Part shown: piece after piece, positions 1 through 9,065 of the stretch
How the letters are laid out: every line of letters begins with the position of its first letter
How positions within the stretch are numbered: the stretch's first letter is position 1
Position numbers and translations under genes: made by a program
The notes under the pieces: generated by a model
What the model was told of the DNA's origin: nothing
Databases searched by the model: none
Seen by the model: only the letters and a program-made list of their open reading frames with translations
NCBI GenBank assembly: GCA_000695325.1
Contig: AVPN01001122.1
Coordinates: forward strand, 3,199 to 28,264
DNA from: Pleurobrachia bachei
Taxonomy: Eukaryota > Ctenophora > Tentaculata > Cydippida > Pleurobrachiidae
Reading direction: 5' to 3'
DNA length: 25,066 nucleotides

Positions 1-350
1 CACACCTGAGAAGCGGGTACATGTCCCTACAGCTGTTCCTGTCACTCCTGAGAAGCCGGTGCATGTCCCTTCAGCTGTTCCTGTCACTCCTGAGAAGCCG
101 GTGCATGTCCCTTCAGCTGTTCCTGTCACTCCTGAGAAGCCGGTGCATGTCCCTTCAGCTGTTCCTGTCACTCCTGAGAAGCCGGTGCATGTCCCTTCAG
201 CTGTTCCTGTCACTCCTGAGAAGCCGGTGCATGTCCCTTCAGCTGTTCCTGTCACTCCTGAGAAGCCGGTGCATGTCCCTTCAGCTGTTCCTGTCACTCC
301 TGAGAAGCCGGTGCATGTCCCTACAGCTGTTCCTGTCACTCCTGAGAAGC
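1..350 (+). repeat. 42-bp coding minisatellite, about 8 units
   Basis: Near-identical 42-bp units recur at exact spacing (for example 41, 83, 125, 167, 209, 251, 293, 335). Each encodes 14 residues of the type VPVTPEKPVHVPSA. The period is a multiple of three, so the reading frame is kept. The 42-bp unit is also a sub-unit of the 207-bp array that follows. Confidence 0.95.
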
Positions 351-2532
351 TGGTACATGTCCCTTTTTCTATACCTGCAGTTCCTGAAAAGGAAGTACAC
401 TTCCCTTTTTCTATCCCTGATACCCCAAAGGTGATAAATATCCCTCTAGCCGTTCCTTCGGATTCTTTAAAGGTGACAAGAGCTCCTTCAGCTGTTCCTG
501 TCACACCTGAGAAGCGGGTACATGTCCCTACAGCTGTTCCTGTCACTCCTGAGAAGCTGGTACATGTCCCTTTTTCTATACCTGCAGTTCCTGAAAAGGA
601 AGTACACTTCCCTTTTTCTATCCCTGATACCCCAAAGGTGATAAATATCCCTCTAGCCGTTCCTTCGGATTCTTTAAAGGTGACAAGAGCTCCTTCAGCT
701 GTTCCTGTCACACCTGAGAAGCGGGTACATGTCCCTACAGCTGTTCCTGTCACTCCTGAGAAGCTGGTACATGTCCCTTTTTCTATACCTGCAGTTCCTG
801 AAAAGGAAGTACACTTCCCTTTTTCTATCCCTGATACCCCAAAGGTGATAAATATCCCTCTAGCCGTTCCTTCGGATTCTTTAAAGGTGACAAGAGCTCC
901 TTCAGCTGTTCCTGTCACACCTGAGAAGCGGGTACATGTCCCTACAGCTGTTCCTGTCACTCCTGAGAAGCTGGTACATGTCCCTTTTTCTATACCTGCA
1001 GTTCCTGAAAAGGAAGTACACTTCCCTTTTTCTATCCCTGATACCCCAAAGGTGATAAATATCCCTCTAGCCGTTCCTTCGGATTCTTTAAAGGTGACAA
1101 GAGCTCCTTCAGCTGTTCCTGTCACACCTGAGAAGCGGGTACATGTCCCTACAGCTGTTCCTGTCACTCCTGAGAAGCTGGTACATGTCCCTTTTTCTAT
1201 ACCTGCAGTTCCTGAAAAGGAAGTACACTTCCCTTTTTCTATCCCTGATACCCCAAAGGTGATAAATATCCCTCTAGCCGTTCCTTCGGATTCTTTAAAG
1301 GTGACAAGAGCTCCTTCAGCTGTTCCTGTCACACCTGAGAAGCGGGTACATGTCCCTACAGCTGTTCCTGTCACTCCTGAGAAGCTGGTACATGTCCCTT
1401 TTTCTATACCTGCAGTTCCTGAAAAGGAAGTACACTTCCCTTTTTCTATCCCTGATACCCCAAAGGTGATAAATATCCCTCTAGCCGTTCCTTCGGATTC
1501 TTTAAAGGTGACAAGAGCTCCTTCAGCTGTTCCTGTCACACCTGAGAAGCGGGTACATGTCCCTACAGCTGTTCCTGTCACTCCTGAGAAGCTGGTACAT
1601 GTCCCTTTTTCTATACCTGCAGTTCCTGAAAAGGAAGTACACTTCCCTTTTTCTATCCCTGATACCCCAAAGGTGATAAATATCCCTCTAGCCGTTCCTT
1701 CGGATTCTTTAAAGGTGACAAGAGCTCCTTCAGCTGTTCCTGTCACACCTGAGAAGCGGGTACATGTCCCTACAGCTGTTCCTGTCACTCCTGAGAAGCT
1801 GGTACATGTCCCTTTTTCTATACCTGCAGTTCCTGAAAAGGAAGTACACTTCCCTTTTTCTATCCCTGATACCCCAAAGGTGATAAATATCCCTCTAGCC
1901 GTTCCTTCGGATTCTTTAAAGGTGACAAGAGCTCCTTCAGCTGTTCCTGTCACACCTGAGAAGCGGGTACATGTCCCTACAGCTGTTCCTGTCACTCCTG
2001 AGAAGCTGGTACATGTCCCTTTTTCTATACCTGCAGTTCCTGAAAAGGAAGTACACTTCCCTTTTTCTATCCCTGATACCCCAAAGGTGATAAATATCCC
2101 TCTAGCCGTTCCTTCGGATTCTTTAAAGGTGACAAGAGCTCCTTCAGCTGTTCCTGTCACACCTGAGAAGCGGGTACATGTCCCTACAGCTGTTCCTGTC
2201 ACTCCTGAGAAGCTGGTACATGTCCCTTTTTCTATACCTGCAGTTCCTGAAAAGGAAGTACACTTCCCTTTTTCTATCCCTGATACCCCAAAGGTGATAA
2301 ATATCCCTCTAGCCGTTCCTTCGGATTCTTTAAAGGTGACAAGAGCTCCTTCAGCTGTTCCTGTCACACCTGAGAAGCGGGTACATGTCCCTACAGCTGT
2401 TCCTGTCACTCCTGAGAAGCTGGTACATGTCCCTTTTTCTATACCTGCAGTGTTCCTGCCACATCTGAGAAGCGGGTACATGTCCCTACAGCTGTTCCTA
2501 CACCAAAGAGGCCCGCTTGGAACTTCAGCAAG
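1..2532 (+). CDS. Val/Pro-rich repeat exon of the Helitron-like gene (partial at 5' end)
   Basis: The stretch is almost entirely open and consists of the 42-bp and 207-bp arrays. It encodes a low-complexity protein rich in Val, Pro, Thr and Lys, with a VP-x-TP-EK-x-V pulse every 14 residues. No catalytic motif, cysteine cluster or membrane segment is visible, so an extended spacer or binding surface is more likely than an enzyme. It ends at a canonical donor at 2533 (aag|gtaaga) in a context nearly identical to the donor at 5292, which marks it as the upstream copy of the exon ending at 5291. The frame is interrupted about once near its end. No start codon is assignable because the array runs off the window. 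Confidence 0.6.
351..2450 (+). repeat. 207-bp higher-order coding repeat, about 10 units
   Basis: The same 207-bp unit (69 codons) recurs from about 501 to 2364 at exact 207-bp spacing: 501, 708, 915, 1122, 1329, 1536, 1743, 1950, 2157, 2364. Units look identical at the nucleotide level, which implies very recent expansion or homogenisation. Each unit is built from diverged 14-residue sub-repeats related to the upstream 42-bp unit, such as VPTAVPVTPEK, IPAVPEKEVHFPFS and VPSDSLKVTRAPSA. Assembly collapse or expansion is possible, so the copy number is provisional. Confidence 0.95.
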
Positions 2533-2630
2533 GTAAGAATGGAAATTAGATATCAATATAAGCTCGATCCATTTTATAATTGAGCAAACTGATCATGAAT
2601 TAAATGTGTTAAAAATACCAAATCCTACAG

Positions 2631-5136
2631 AACGGCAGCAAGTATTCTGGAATGGGACGAGATATGAGAACTTTAATATCGGTGGATGTTGAGAAGGTCG
2701 CGGTCGACTACAATGTTATCCACCGTAATGTTCAAATTGTACTACTAAAGGGTAGCAAAACCAGATGTAATACTATTAACAAGGATAATACTCATGTAAG
2801 TTGAATCTCTTTATGTCTATATTAATGTAGCTACATGTAATATTGCTGGGATAAAACGAATTTAATTCATACTCGCAATTCGAAACACTTGTTACTGTTT
2901 CAGGTATTGGCCTTGAGGAGGGTTGATTTTGTAAGGAAAAAACAACCTACTAGTAAAACAAATGTTAGTGTTCCTCATCAAGCACTCAGAAGAGAGTACG
3001 ACAACTCGTGCACATGCCAAGGAGACTGTAAATTCCATGTTTACATTGAAAATACAAGACGAGTAAGTTTGAGATTTTATATACAATTTTATATACCTGA
3101 AAATGTGTTTTTCGACTTTTAAGCAATTCTTCACTTTCTAAGTTAAATAATATTTTCAGGATACTGACACTAATGAATCCAATCCAGTTGAACATCGGAA
3201 GTATATCCTCACTGGAGGTGCACCAAAGGTAATACAAAGCTTTTAACACAGATTCAGGTACAGCTATATCATTATTACTATCATTATATAACAATTAATA
3301 TGACGCTAACATTATATACCGCTCATAAGTCATATGAGTCTTATCGTACACAAACAAAACTAATTGTATTGTCATTAATTAGGAAGTTAATGGTTATGTA
3401 ATACTAATGATAAAGTGGTCCCTTCCTTTTCTTCTTTTAGACCTTAAGGTAGAAGATTCAAATCAAAGAGCTCAACTGATAAGATTGGCGATATAGAAAA
3501 AACACTAATTGAACAGGAGCCAGAATCTCCCAAGAATTCCCGGAAACGTACATCTGAGGTTTTGGACGACGAATCAATACTGCTGACTCCATCAAGGAAA
3601 AATGGGGAGAAGAAATTTAAAAGTAGTGAGGGGTTGGTCGATGAACATGTGACCGTGCCAAACCGTGCCACTGCCAGAGACACCTATGAAAAGAACCCGG
3701 AGTTTGAGGTCGCAAGTTGTCACGACACGTATGGTAATCAGTAGTGAAGAATATGAAACAGACGAGAAAAACGGATCTCTACCAAGAACAAGTCCTTGTT
3801 ATGATACTGATAGCTTACTCACGCCACGACGAAAGCGAGCGGCGAGGAACAAAAGGTACAGCACTGGTAAGGGAATAAATGCATGATGTCGACGCTTCTC
3901 TTTCACCCGCTCAAGTCTTCGTGGGAAAAGGTACGACAGTGCTGCTCATCAGAGGTACTTTAGCACACAACAAGGGAAAGAAGCCGACAGTGCTGCTCAT
4001 CAGAGGTACTTTAGCTCTCAACAAGGGAAAAAAGCCGACAGTGCTGCTCATCAGAGGTACTTTAGCTCTCAACAAGGGAAAAGATCCCTGAGTGCTGCTC
4101 AAAAAAGGTACTTTAGCTCTCAACAAGGGAAAGAAGCCGACAGTGCTGCTCATCAGAGGTACTTTAGCACACAACAAGGGAAAAGATCCGACAGTGCTGC
4201 TCATCAGAGGTACTTTAGCACACAACAAGGGAAAAGATCCCTGAGTGCTGCAAATCGAAGGTATTATAGCTCAGATGACGCAGCAAAAGCTAAGCAAAAT
4301 TACCGACGTTCATCAAGGGGGAAGGAAATACAGAGTGCTGCAGATAAAAAGTTCAAATCGTCTGAATTAGGGAAGCAGAGAATGAAAGAGTGGTTGAATG
4401 AAGACAAGTCAAAAAGTTTACTTCAACAACTGAGGAAAAAGTACAAAGAGAAAAAGGGAAACGCAGCCCATGCACAGTCAGAGAAAATTCGTCGCAGTTT
4501 CACGGTAAGGAGAGCAATGAAAAACGCAGAATTGAGGTCTAAAATTACTGCAAGGAAAACGTGTGAGAATGCAGCTGCTTATAAGAAGAGGATGTCGAAA
4601 AAGTTAAGTGCTGGACAAACAACCTTCGATCTCACTGGAATTCGATCCGATCCTAAGAATAAGGAGGCCCTGGAAACAATTAAAAAGCATAAACTTAGTA
4701 GAGTTGTTTGCAAAAAATTCTTTCGTAATCGCCGGATTGTTCTTCGAGACAGGGAGAAAGTATTTCCTCCGCGGCTACCAAATTCAACGAGTTTTCAAAA
4801 TATTCGGGACAGGATGAGTGGAGTTTTTAGAACTCGGTTCCACAGGCAACAAAAAACCACGATTAATTACCAGGTTTCTCTGATCAGTGTAATCCAGAAA
4901 TGTGTTGAACCAGCTACTGATATCGCAGTAAAGAAGATTATTAAGCTGTTAAACCCCGATGATGACGGAGTTGGAAAGACTCCACGCCAACTACGACGAC
5001 AAGCTGTAAATAACCTTGCAAGCAGAGTAAAAACACAGAGAGATTCTCTTGTTCGATGGTTTGGTGTTGGCAGCTCAAAATTAAAATCTACAGCTGAAGA
5101 ACTCCTGGCTAGGAATGTGCTTAAAAAGACAACAAG
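2631..5136 (+). pseudogene. N-terminal exon group of the Helitron-like gene, upstream duplicate
   Basis: Exons at 2631-2795, 2904-3062 and 3160-3228 match, in order and phase, those at 5389-5565, 5704-5862 and 5942-6010. A long exon from about 3441 to 5136 matches 6174-7958. The encoded pieces include a basic segment beginning NGSKYSGMGRDMRTL, a CTCQGDC cysteine motif followed by an IENTRR stretch, a Lys/Arg/Ser-rich stretch with an RYFSSQQGK repeat, and a conserved 3' part containing the CKKFFRNRRIVLRDREKVFP segment. The long exon is less well preserved than its downstream counterpart, with a few breaks in its first half, while its last 900 bp is nearly identical to the downstream copy. It runs directly into Val/Pro-rich coding sequence at about 5137. 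It may be a dead duplicate that is spliced around, or still part of a longer transcript. Confidence 0.6.
3923..4279 (+). repeat. 51-bp coding minisatellite, about 7 units
   Basis: Units start every 51 bp (3923, 3974, 4025, 4076, 4127, 4178, 4229) and encode 17-residue repeats of the type GK-x-x-D-SAAHQRYFS-x-QQ. The last unit is diverged and grades into unique sequence (LSAANRRYYSSDDAA). The orthologous array in the downstream duplicate has about five units with a different consensus, so the two arrays expanded independently after duplication. Confidence 0.9.
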
Positions 5137-5291
5137 AGAAGCTAGTAGAGGTCCCTACAGCTGTTCCTGCCACACCTGAGAAGCTGGTTCAGCTCCCTAC
5201 AGCTGTTCCTGCTGCTCCTTCTGTACCTGGTACCCCTAAAGAGACGTATGGACTTCCTGTAACAAAGAGGCCCACCTGGAACCTCAGTAAG
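5137..5291 (+). CDS. Val/Pro-rich linker exon between the two N-terminal duplicates
   Basis: This open stretch encodes VPTAVPATPEK and related units, then a unique tail ending TWNLSK at the donor at 5292. It corresponds to the 3' end of the Val/Pro-rich array exon upstream (end at 2532), but with only about three repeat units. Its left edge abuts, without an intron, the end of the upstream copy of the long Lys/Arg-rich exon. This is the junction expected from an unequal exchange that duplicated the N-terminal exon group. It is the likeliest point at which an intact transcript enters the downstream copy. The product has no recognised domain. Confidence 0.5.
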
Positions 5292-5388
5292 GTAAGAATG
5301 GAGATTAGATATCAATAGCTTGCAACCATTTTATAATTAAGCAAACTGATCAATAATCAGACACGTTAAAAAATACCAAATCCTACAG

Positions 5389-6010
5389 AAGGGCAGTAAG
5401 TATACTGGAATGAGACGAGATATGACAACGTTAATATCGGTCGATGTTGAGAAGGTCGCGGTCGACTATGAAATTCAACTCAATGTTATCCACCGTAATG
5501 TTCAAATTGTACTACTAAAGGGTAGCAAAACGAGATGCAATACACTTAACAAGGATAATACTCATGTAAGATGAACATTTTAATGATTAAATTGTATTGT
5601 AGCTTCATGTAATTGTTGGGATATAAGGAACTTCATTCGAAAGCTCCTCTTCTTAATTGAATATTAGTACTGCTAAATCGTTGTTTATCCTTAATTATTT
5701 CAGGCATTGACTTTGAGGAGGGTTGATATTGTAAAGAAAAAACAACCCATTAGTAAAACAATTGTTGACGTTACTCATCAAGCACTCAGGAGAGAGTACG
5801 ACAACTCGTGCACATGCCAAGGAGACTGTAAATTCGACATTTACATTGAAAATACAAGACGTGTAAGTTTGGGATTTTCTATACATAAATAATTAAAGAT
5901 TTAAACAAGCCTTCACTTTCTAAGTTACTTAATATTTTCAGGTTCCTGACAATAATGAATCCCAACTATTTGGACATCAGAAGTATACCCTCACTGGAGG
6001 CGCACCAAAG
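5389..6010 (+). CDS. Small N-terminal exons of the Helitron-like gene (three exons)
   Basis: Three phase-0 exons are delimited by canonical splice signals: 5389-5565 (59 codons), 5704-5862 (53 codons) and 5942-6010 (23 codons). Introns are 138, 79 and 163 bp after each. The first encodes a basic segment with a DVEKVAVDYE core and a KGSKTRCNTLNKDNTH end. The second carries LRRVDIVKKKQP and a CTCQGDC motif that could bind metal. The third is short and ends in LTGGAPK. The phases are all compatible, and the same three exons occur upstream at 2631-3228, which supports the gene model. I do not recognise a family and assign no function. Confidence 0.65.
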
Positions 6011-6173
6011 GTAACGCATTCGAAAATCGTGTCTTGTTATCATAACCTTCGGATCCCTGCACGATACTATTGATGGCTCTTTGACAAATACAAATTGTCA
6101 TATTGTATTAGGTAAATATATATTAAAGTGCCTAGGAAGTTAACGGTTATGTAATACCATTCTGTTTCACCAG

Positions 6174-7958
6174 GGACGGAAAAGAAGAAAATCTGGAATA
6201 GGCAGAAGATTCAAATCAAAGAGCTCAACTGATAAGACTGGCGATAGAGAAAAATCACTAATTGAACAGGAACCAGAATCTCCCAAGAATTCCCGGAAAC
6301 GTACATCTGATGACGATTCACAACTTCTGACTCCATCAATGAAAAGGGGGGAAAAGAAATTAAAAAGTAGTGAGGGGTTGGTCGATGAACATGTGACTGT
6401 GATAGAGACGCCTAGAAGCCCCCGGAAACGTACATCTGAGGTTTTGGACGACGAATCACAACTGCTGACTCCATCAATGAAAAAGGGGGAGAAGAAATTC
6501 AAAAGTAGTGAGGGGTTGGTCGATGAACATGTGACCGTGCCACTACCAGAGACGCCTATGAAAAGAAACAGGAATTTGAGGTCACAAGTTGTCACGACAA
6601 GTATGGTAATCAGTAGTGAAGAAAATGAAACAGATGAGGAAAATGGATCTCCACCAAGAACAGGTCCCAATTATGATACCGATAGCCTACTCACGCCACG
6701 ACGTAAGCGAGCGGCGAGGAACAAAAGGTACAACACTGGTAAAGGAATAAATGCTACTACAGCTGCGAAGAGAAAGTGGGCGAGTTCAGATCGTGGGAAA
6801 CGATCTTTGAGTGATGCTCAACAAAGGTACTTTAGCTCACAACCAGGGAAACGATCTTTGAGTGATGCTCAACAAAGGTACTTTAGCTCACAACCAGGGA
6901 AAAAATCCTTGAGTGATGCTCAACAAAGGTACTTTAGCTCACAACAAGGGAAACGATCTTTGAGTGATGCTCAACAAAGGTACTTTAGCACACAACAAGG
7001 TAAAAGATCCCTAAGTGCTGCAAATCGAAGGTATTATAGCTCAGATGGTGCAGCAAAAGCCAAGCAGACTTACCGACGTTCATCAAGGGGAAAGGAGATA
7101 CAGAGTGCTGCAGATAAAAAGTTCAAATCGTCTGAATTAGGGAAGCAGAGAATGAAAGAGTGGTTGAATGAAGACAAGTCAAAAAGTTTACTTCAACAAC
7201 TGAGGAAAAAGTACAAAGAGAAAAAGGGAAACGCAGCCCATGCACAGTCAGAGAAAATTCGTCGCAGTTTCACGGTAAGGAGAGCAATGAAAAACGCAGA
7301 ATTGAGGACTAAAATTACTGCAAGGAAAACATGTGAGAATGCAGCTGCTTATAAGAAGAGGATGTCGAAAAAATTAAGTGCTGGACAAACAACCTTCGAT
7401 CTCACTGGAATACGATCCGATCCATTAAGTGCTGGACAAACAACCTTCGATCTCACTGGAATTCGATCCGATCCTAAGAATAAGGAGGCCCTGGAAACAA
7501 TTAAAAAGCATAAACTTAGTAGAGTTGTTTGCAAAAAATTCTTTCGTAATCGCCGGATTGTTCTTCGAGACAGGGAGAAAGTATTTCCTCCGCGGCTACC
7601 AAATTCAACGAGTTTTCAAAATATTCGGGACAGGATGAGTGGAGTTTTTAGAACTCGGTTCCACAGGCAACAAAAAACCACGATTAATTACCAGGTTTCT
7701 CTGATCAGTGTAATCCAGAAATGTGTTGAACCAGCTACTGATATCGCAGTAAAGAAGATTATTAAGCTGTTAAACCCCGATGATGACGGAGTTGGAAAGA
7801 CTCCACGCCAACTACGACGACAAGCTGTAAATAACCTTGCAAGCAGAGTAAAAACACAGAGAGATTCTCTTGTTCGATGGTTTGGTGTTGGCAGCTCAAA
7901 ATTAAAATCTACAGCTGAAGAACTCCTGGCTAGGAATGTGCTTAAAAAGACAACAAAG
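6174..7958 (+). CDS. Lys/Arg-rich repeat exon of the Helitron-like gene (595 codons)
   Basis: The frame is open throughout from the acceptor at 6174 to the donor at 7959 (aag|gtaact), phase 0 at both ends. Its first part is basic and Ser-rich with nuclear-localisation-like clusters (GRKRRKSGIGRR, RRKRAARNKRY). It includes two copies of a segment with the VDEHVTV motif. A 17-residue tandem repeat (GKRSLSDAQQRYFSSQP type) follows at 6797-7050. The C-terminal third is a conserved basic region (CKKFFRNRRIVLRDREKVFP, then a TPRQLRRQAVNNLASRVKTQ helix-like stretch). The composition suggests a nuclear, nucleic-acid-associated segment. It splices in phase to 8098, so it is an N-terminal part of the Rep/helicase polyprotein and not a separate gene. 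No family is recognised. Confidence 0.7.
6797..7050 (+). repeat. 51-bp coding minisatellite, about 5 units
   Basis: Units start at 6797, 6848, 6899, 6950 and 7001 and encode the 17-residue repeat GK-x-SLSDAQQRYFS-x-Q. The last unit is diverged. It is paralogous to the array at 3923-4279 but has a different unit consensus (SDAQQ against SAAHQ). Confidence 0.9.
7374..7475 (+). repeat. 51-bp perfect-type tandem duplication, 2 units
   Basis: A 51-bp segment encoding LSAGQTTFDLTGIRSDP occurs twice in direct tandem. The upstream duplicate of the exon has it once (from about 4606). The copies differ by one base that I can see, so this is a young in-frame duplication specific to the downstream copy. 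Confidence 0.9.
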
Positions 7959-8097
7959 GTAACTGAAATCGAGCTGAAGATTTATTTTCATGGATCCAAA
8001 TTACAGCTGATGTATCATTTCGGTGCATTTTTATGCTTAGATCATGTTTTTTAAATATTTATAATTTATTTTGAATTTCATCCGAATACTTCTTTAG

Positions 8098-8929
8098 GTT
8101 GGAAACCAGATCCTGGGAATTGCATGCCATGCATCCGGTAGTGAACCATACTTCCCAAAATATTCTTTCAAGGATGGAGCAGAGTATACGGGCGGCAAGA
8201 CTGGGGGCGAGCAACTCTGTGACGACAACTGTATAGGTATAACACACTTCCAATATCCAATCTGCATAATATTAAATTATAACAACTTTGACCTCTACTT
8301 GACCCTGTTTCAGGTGCAACTCCTAGACAGGTGGAGGAATTCTTGAAAGAGCTCCAGACGTTAAAAGATCTAGATTATAAAAAAGCTAGGCAATATCTAC
8401 ACATTGTCACCAAGTGCTCCAGTGGGAATGCTGTATCTCCTCTTAAGGATATATACATCCTCAATGCCGAGAAACAAAATCATCCTGAGGAGTGTCACGA
8501 CCCAGACACATCATGTGGCAGTCCCTTCATTACACTGCAGCACCTTTCAGTTCACTACCGGGATGCAAGAAAAGTATACAGGTAATTTCATTTTAATGGC
8601 GGGCAGATGAGGCAGATAATTGTAAATGGTCCCGCAGGGACCGGTTACAATTGTCTGACTCATCGGCTAGTTACGCTCATAATTTATGTTGATACTAACA
8701 CTTTGTTTTAACTTTCAGACAGGTAGCATCTCTTAAGCACCTGGATGGATTCTTATGCGACTTGGACACTGCGTGTGCAACAGGGGACCTAGAATACATT
8801 CTAAAGCTTTTGATGTATTCTTTTCCAACACCACCCCTCACGTTTGATCGTCTGCCAAGCGAAGGTCCAGTTACTTTCAGTTCTGTGCGAAAGAAGTACG
8901 GCAAACATTACGACACTTTTATAACCAAG
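8098..8929 (+). CDS. Middle exons of the Helitron-like gene (three exons)
   Basis: Three exons with compatible phases lie between the Lys/Arg-rich exon and the catalytic exon: 8098-8236, 8314-8581 and 8719-8929. Their lengths (139, 268, 211) sum to a multiple of three and return to phase 0 at 8930. The first encodes a cysteine/histidine-containing stretch (GIACHASGSEPYFPKYSF, then CDDNCIG). The second encodes an acidic and Lys-rich segment with CHDPDTSCGSPF. The third encodes a helical segment ending YGKHYDTFITK. The cysteine and histidine spacing suggests small metal-binding modules, but I do not recognise a named domain. The frame is open across all three. Confidence 0.7.
8606..8664. repeat. 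28-bp imperfect inverted repeat with 3-nt loop, in an intron
   Basis: Arms 8606-8633 and 8637-8664 are complementary at about 24 of 28 positions around a GCA loop. The structure lies inside the 8582-8718 intron. It could be a tiny foldback insertion or an RNA hairpin in the pre-mRNA. Confidence 0.8.
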
Positions 8930-9010
8930 GTATGCTGTGCATGTAAAAATGAATATGATATTTTATTATGCAATAAAATGTTATTGTTATTCAATATGTA
9001 TACATCTCGG

Positions 9011-9031
9011 TCCCCCCCCCCACCCCCCCCC
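9011..9031 (+). repeat. Poly-C tract in an intron
   Basis: An almost uninterrupted C run, broken by one A, lies in the 8930-9065 intron just upstream of the acceptor for the catalytic exon. It forms part of a pyrimidine-rich stretch. Confidence 0.9.
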
Positions 9032-9065
9032 GTTCGGATAAGTAACACAGAAATATTAATTTCAG

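Noticed and set aside
21-434. Alternative + strand frame giving SLQLFLSLLRSRCM repeats
   Set aside because: It is an off-frame reading of the 42-bp array. The Val/Pro frame continues into the 207-bp array and ends at a sensible splice donor.
1-2450. CRISPR-like array
   Set aside because: Units are contiguous and coding with no unique spacers, and the setting is eukaryotic.
3879-4228. Open frames over the upstream 51-bp array (LLIRGTLALNKGKKP on +, MSSTVGFFPLL on -)
   Set aside because: They are shadow frames of the minisatellite. The RYFSSQQGK frame matches the downstream duplicate and the flanking coding sequence.
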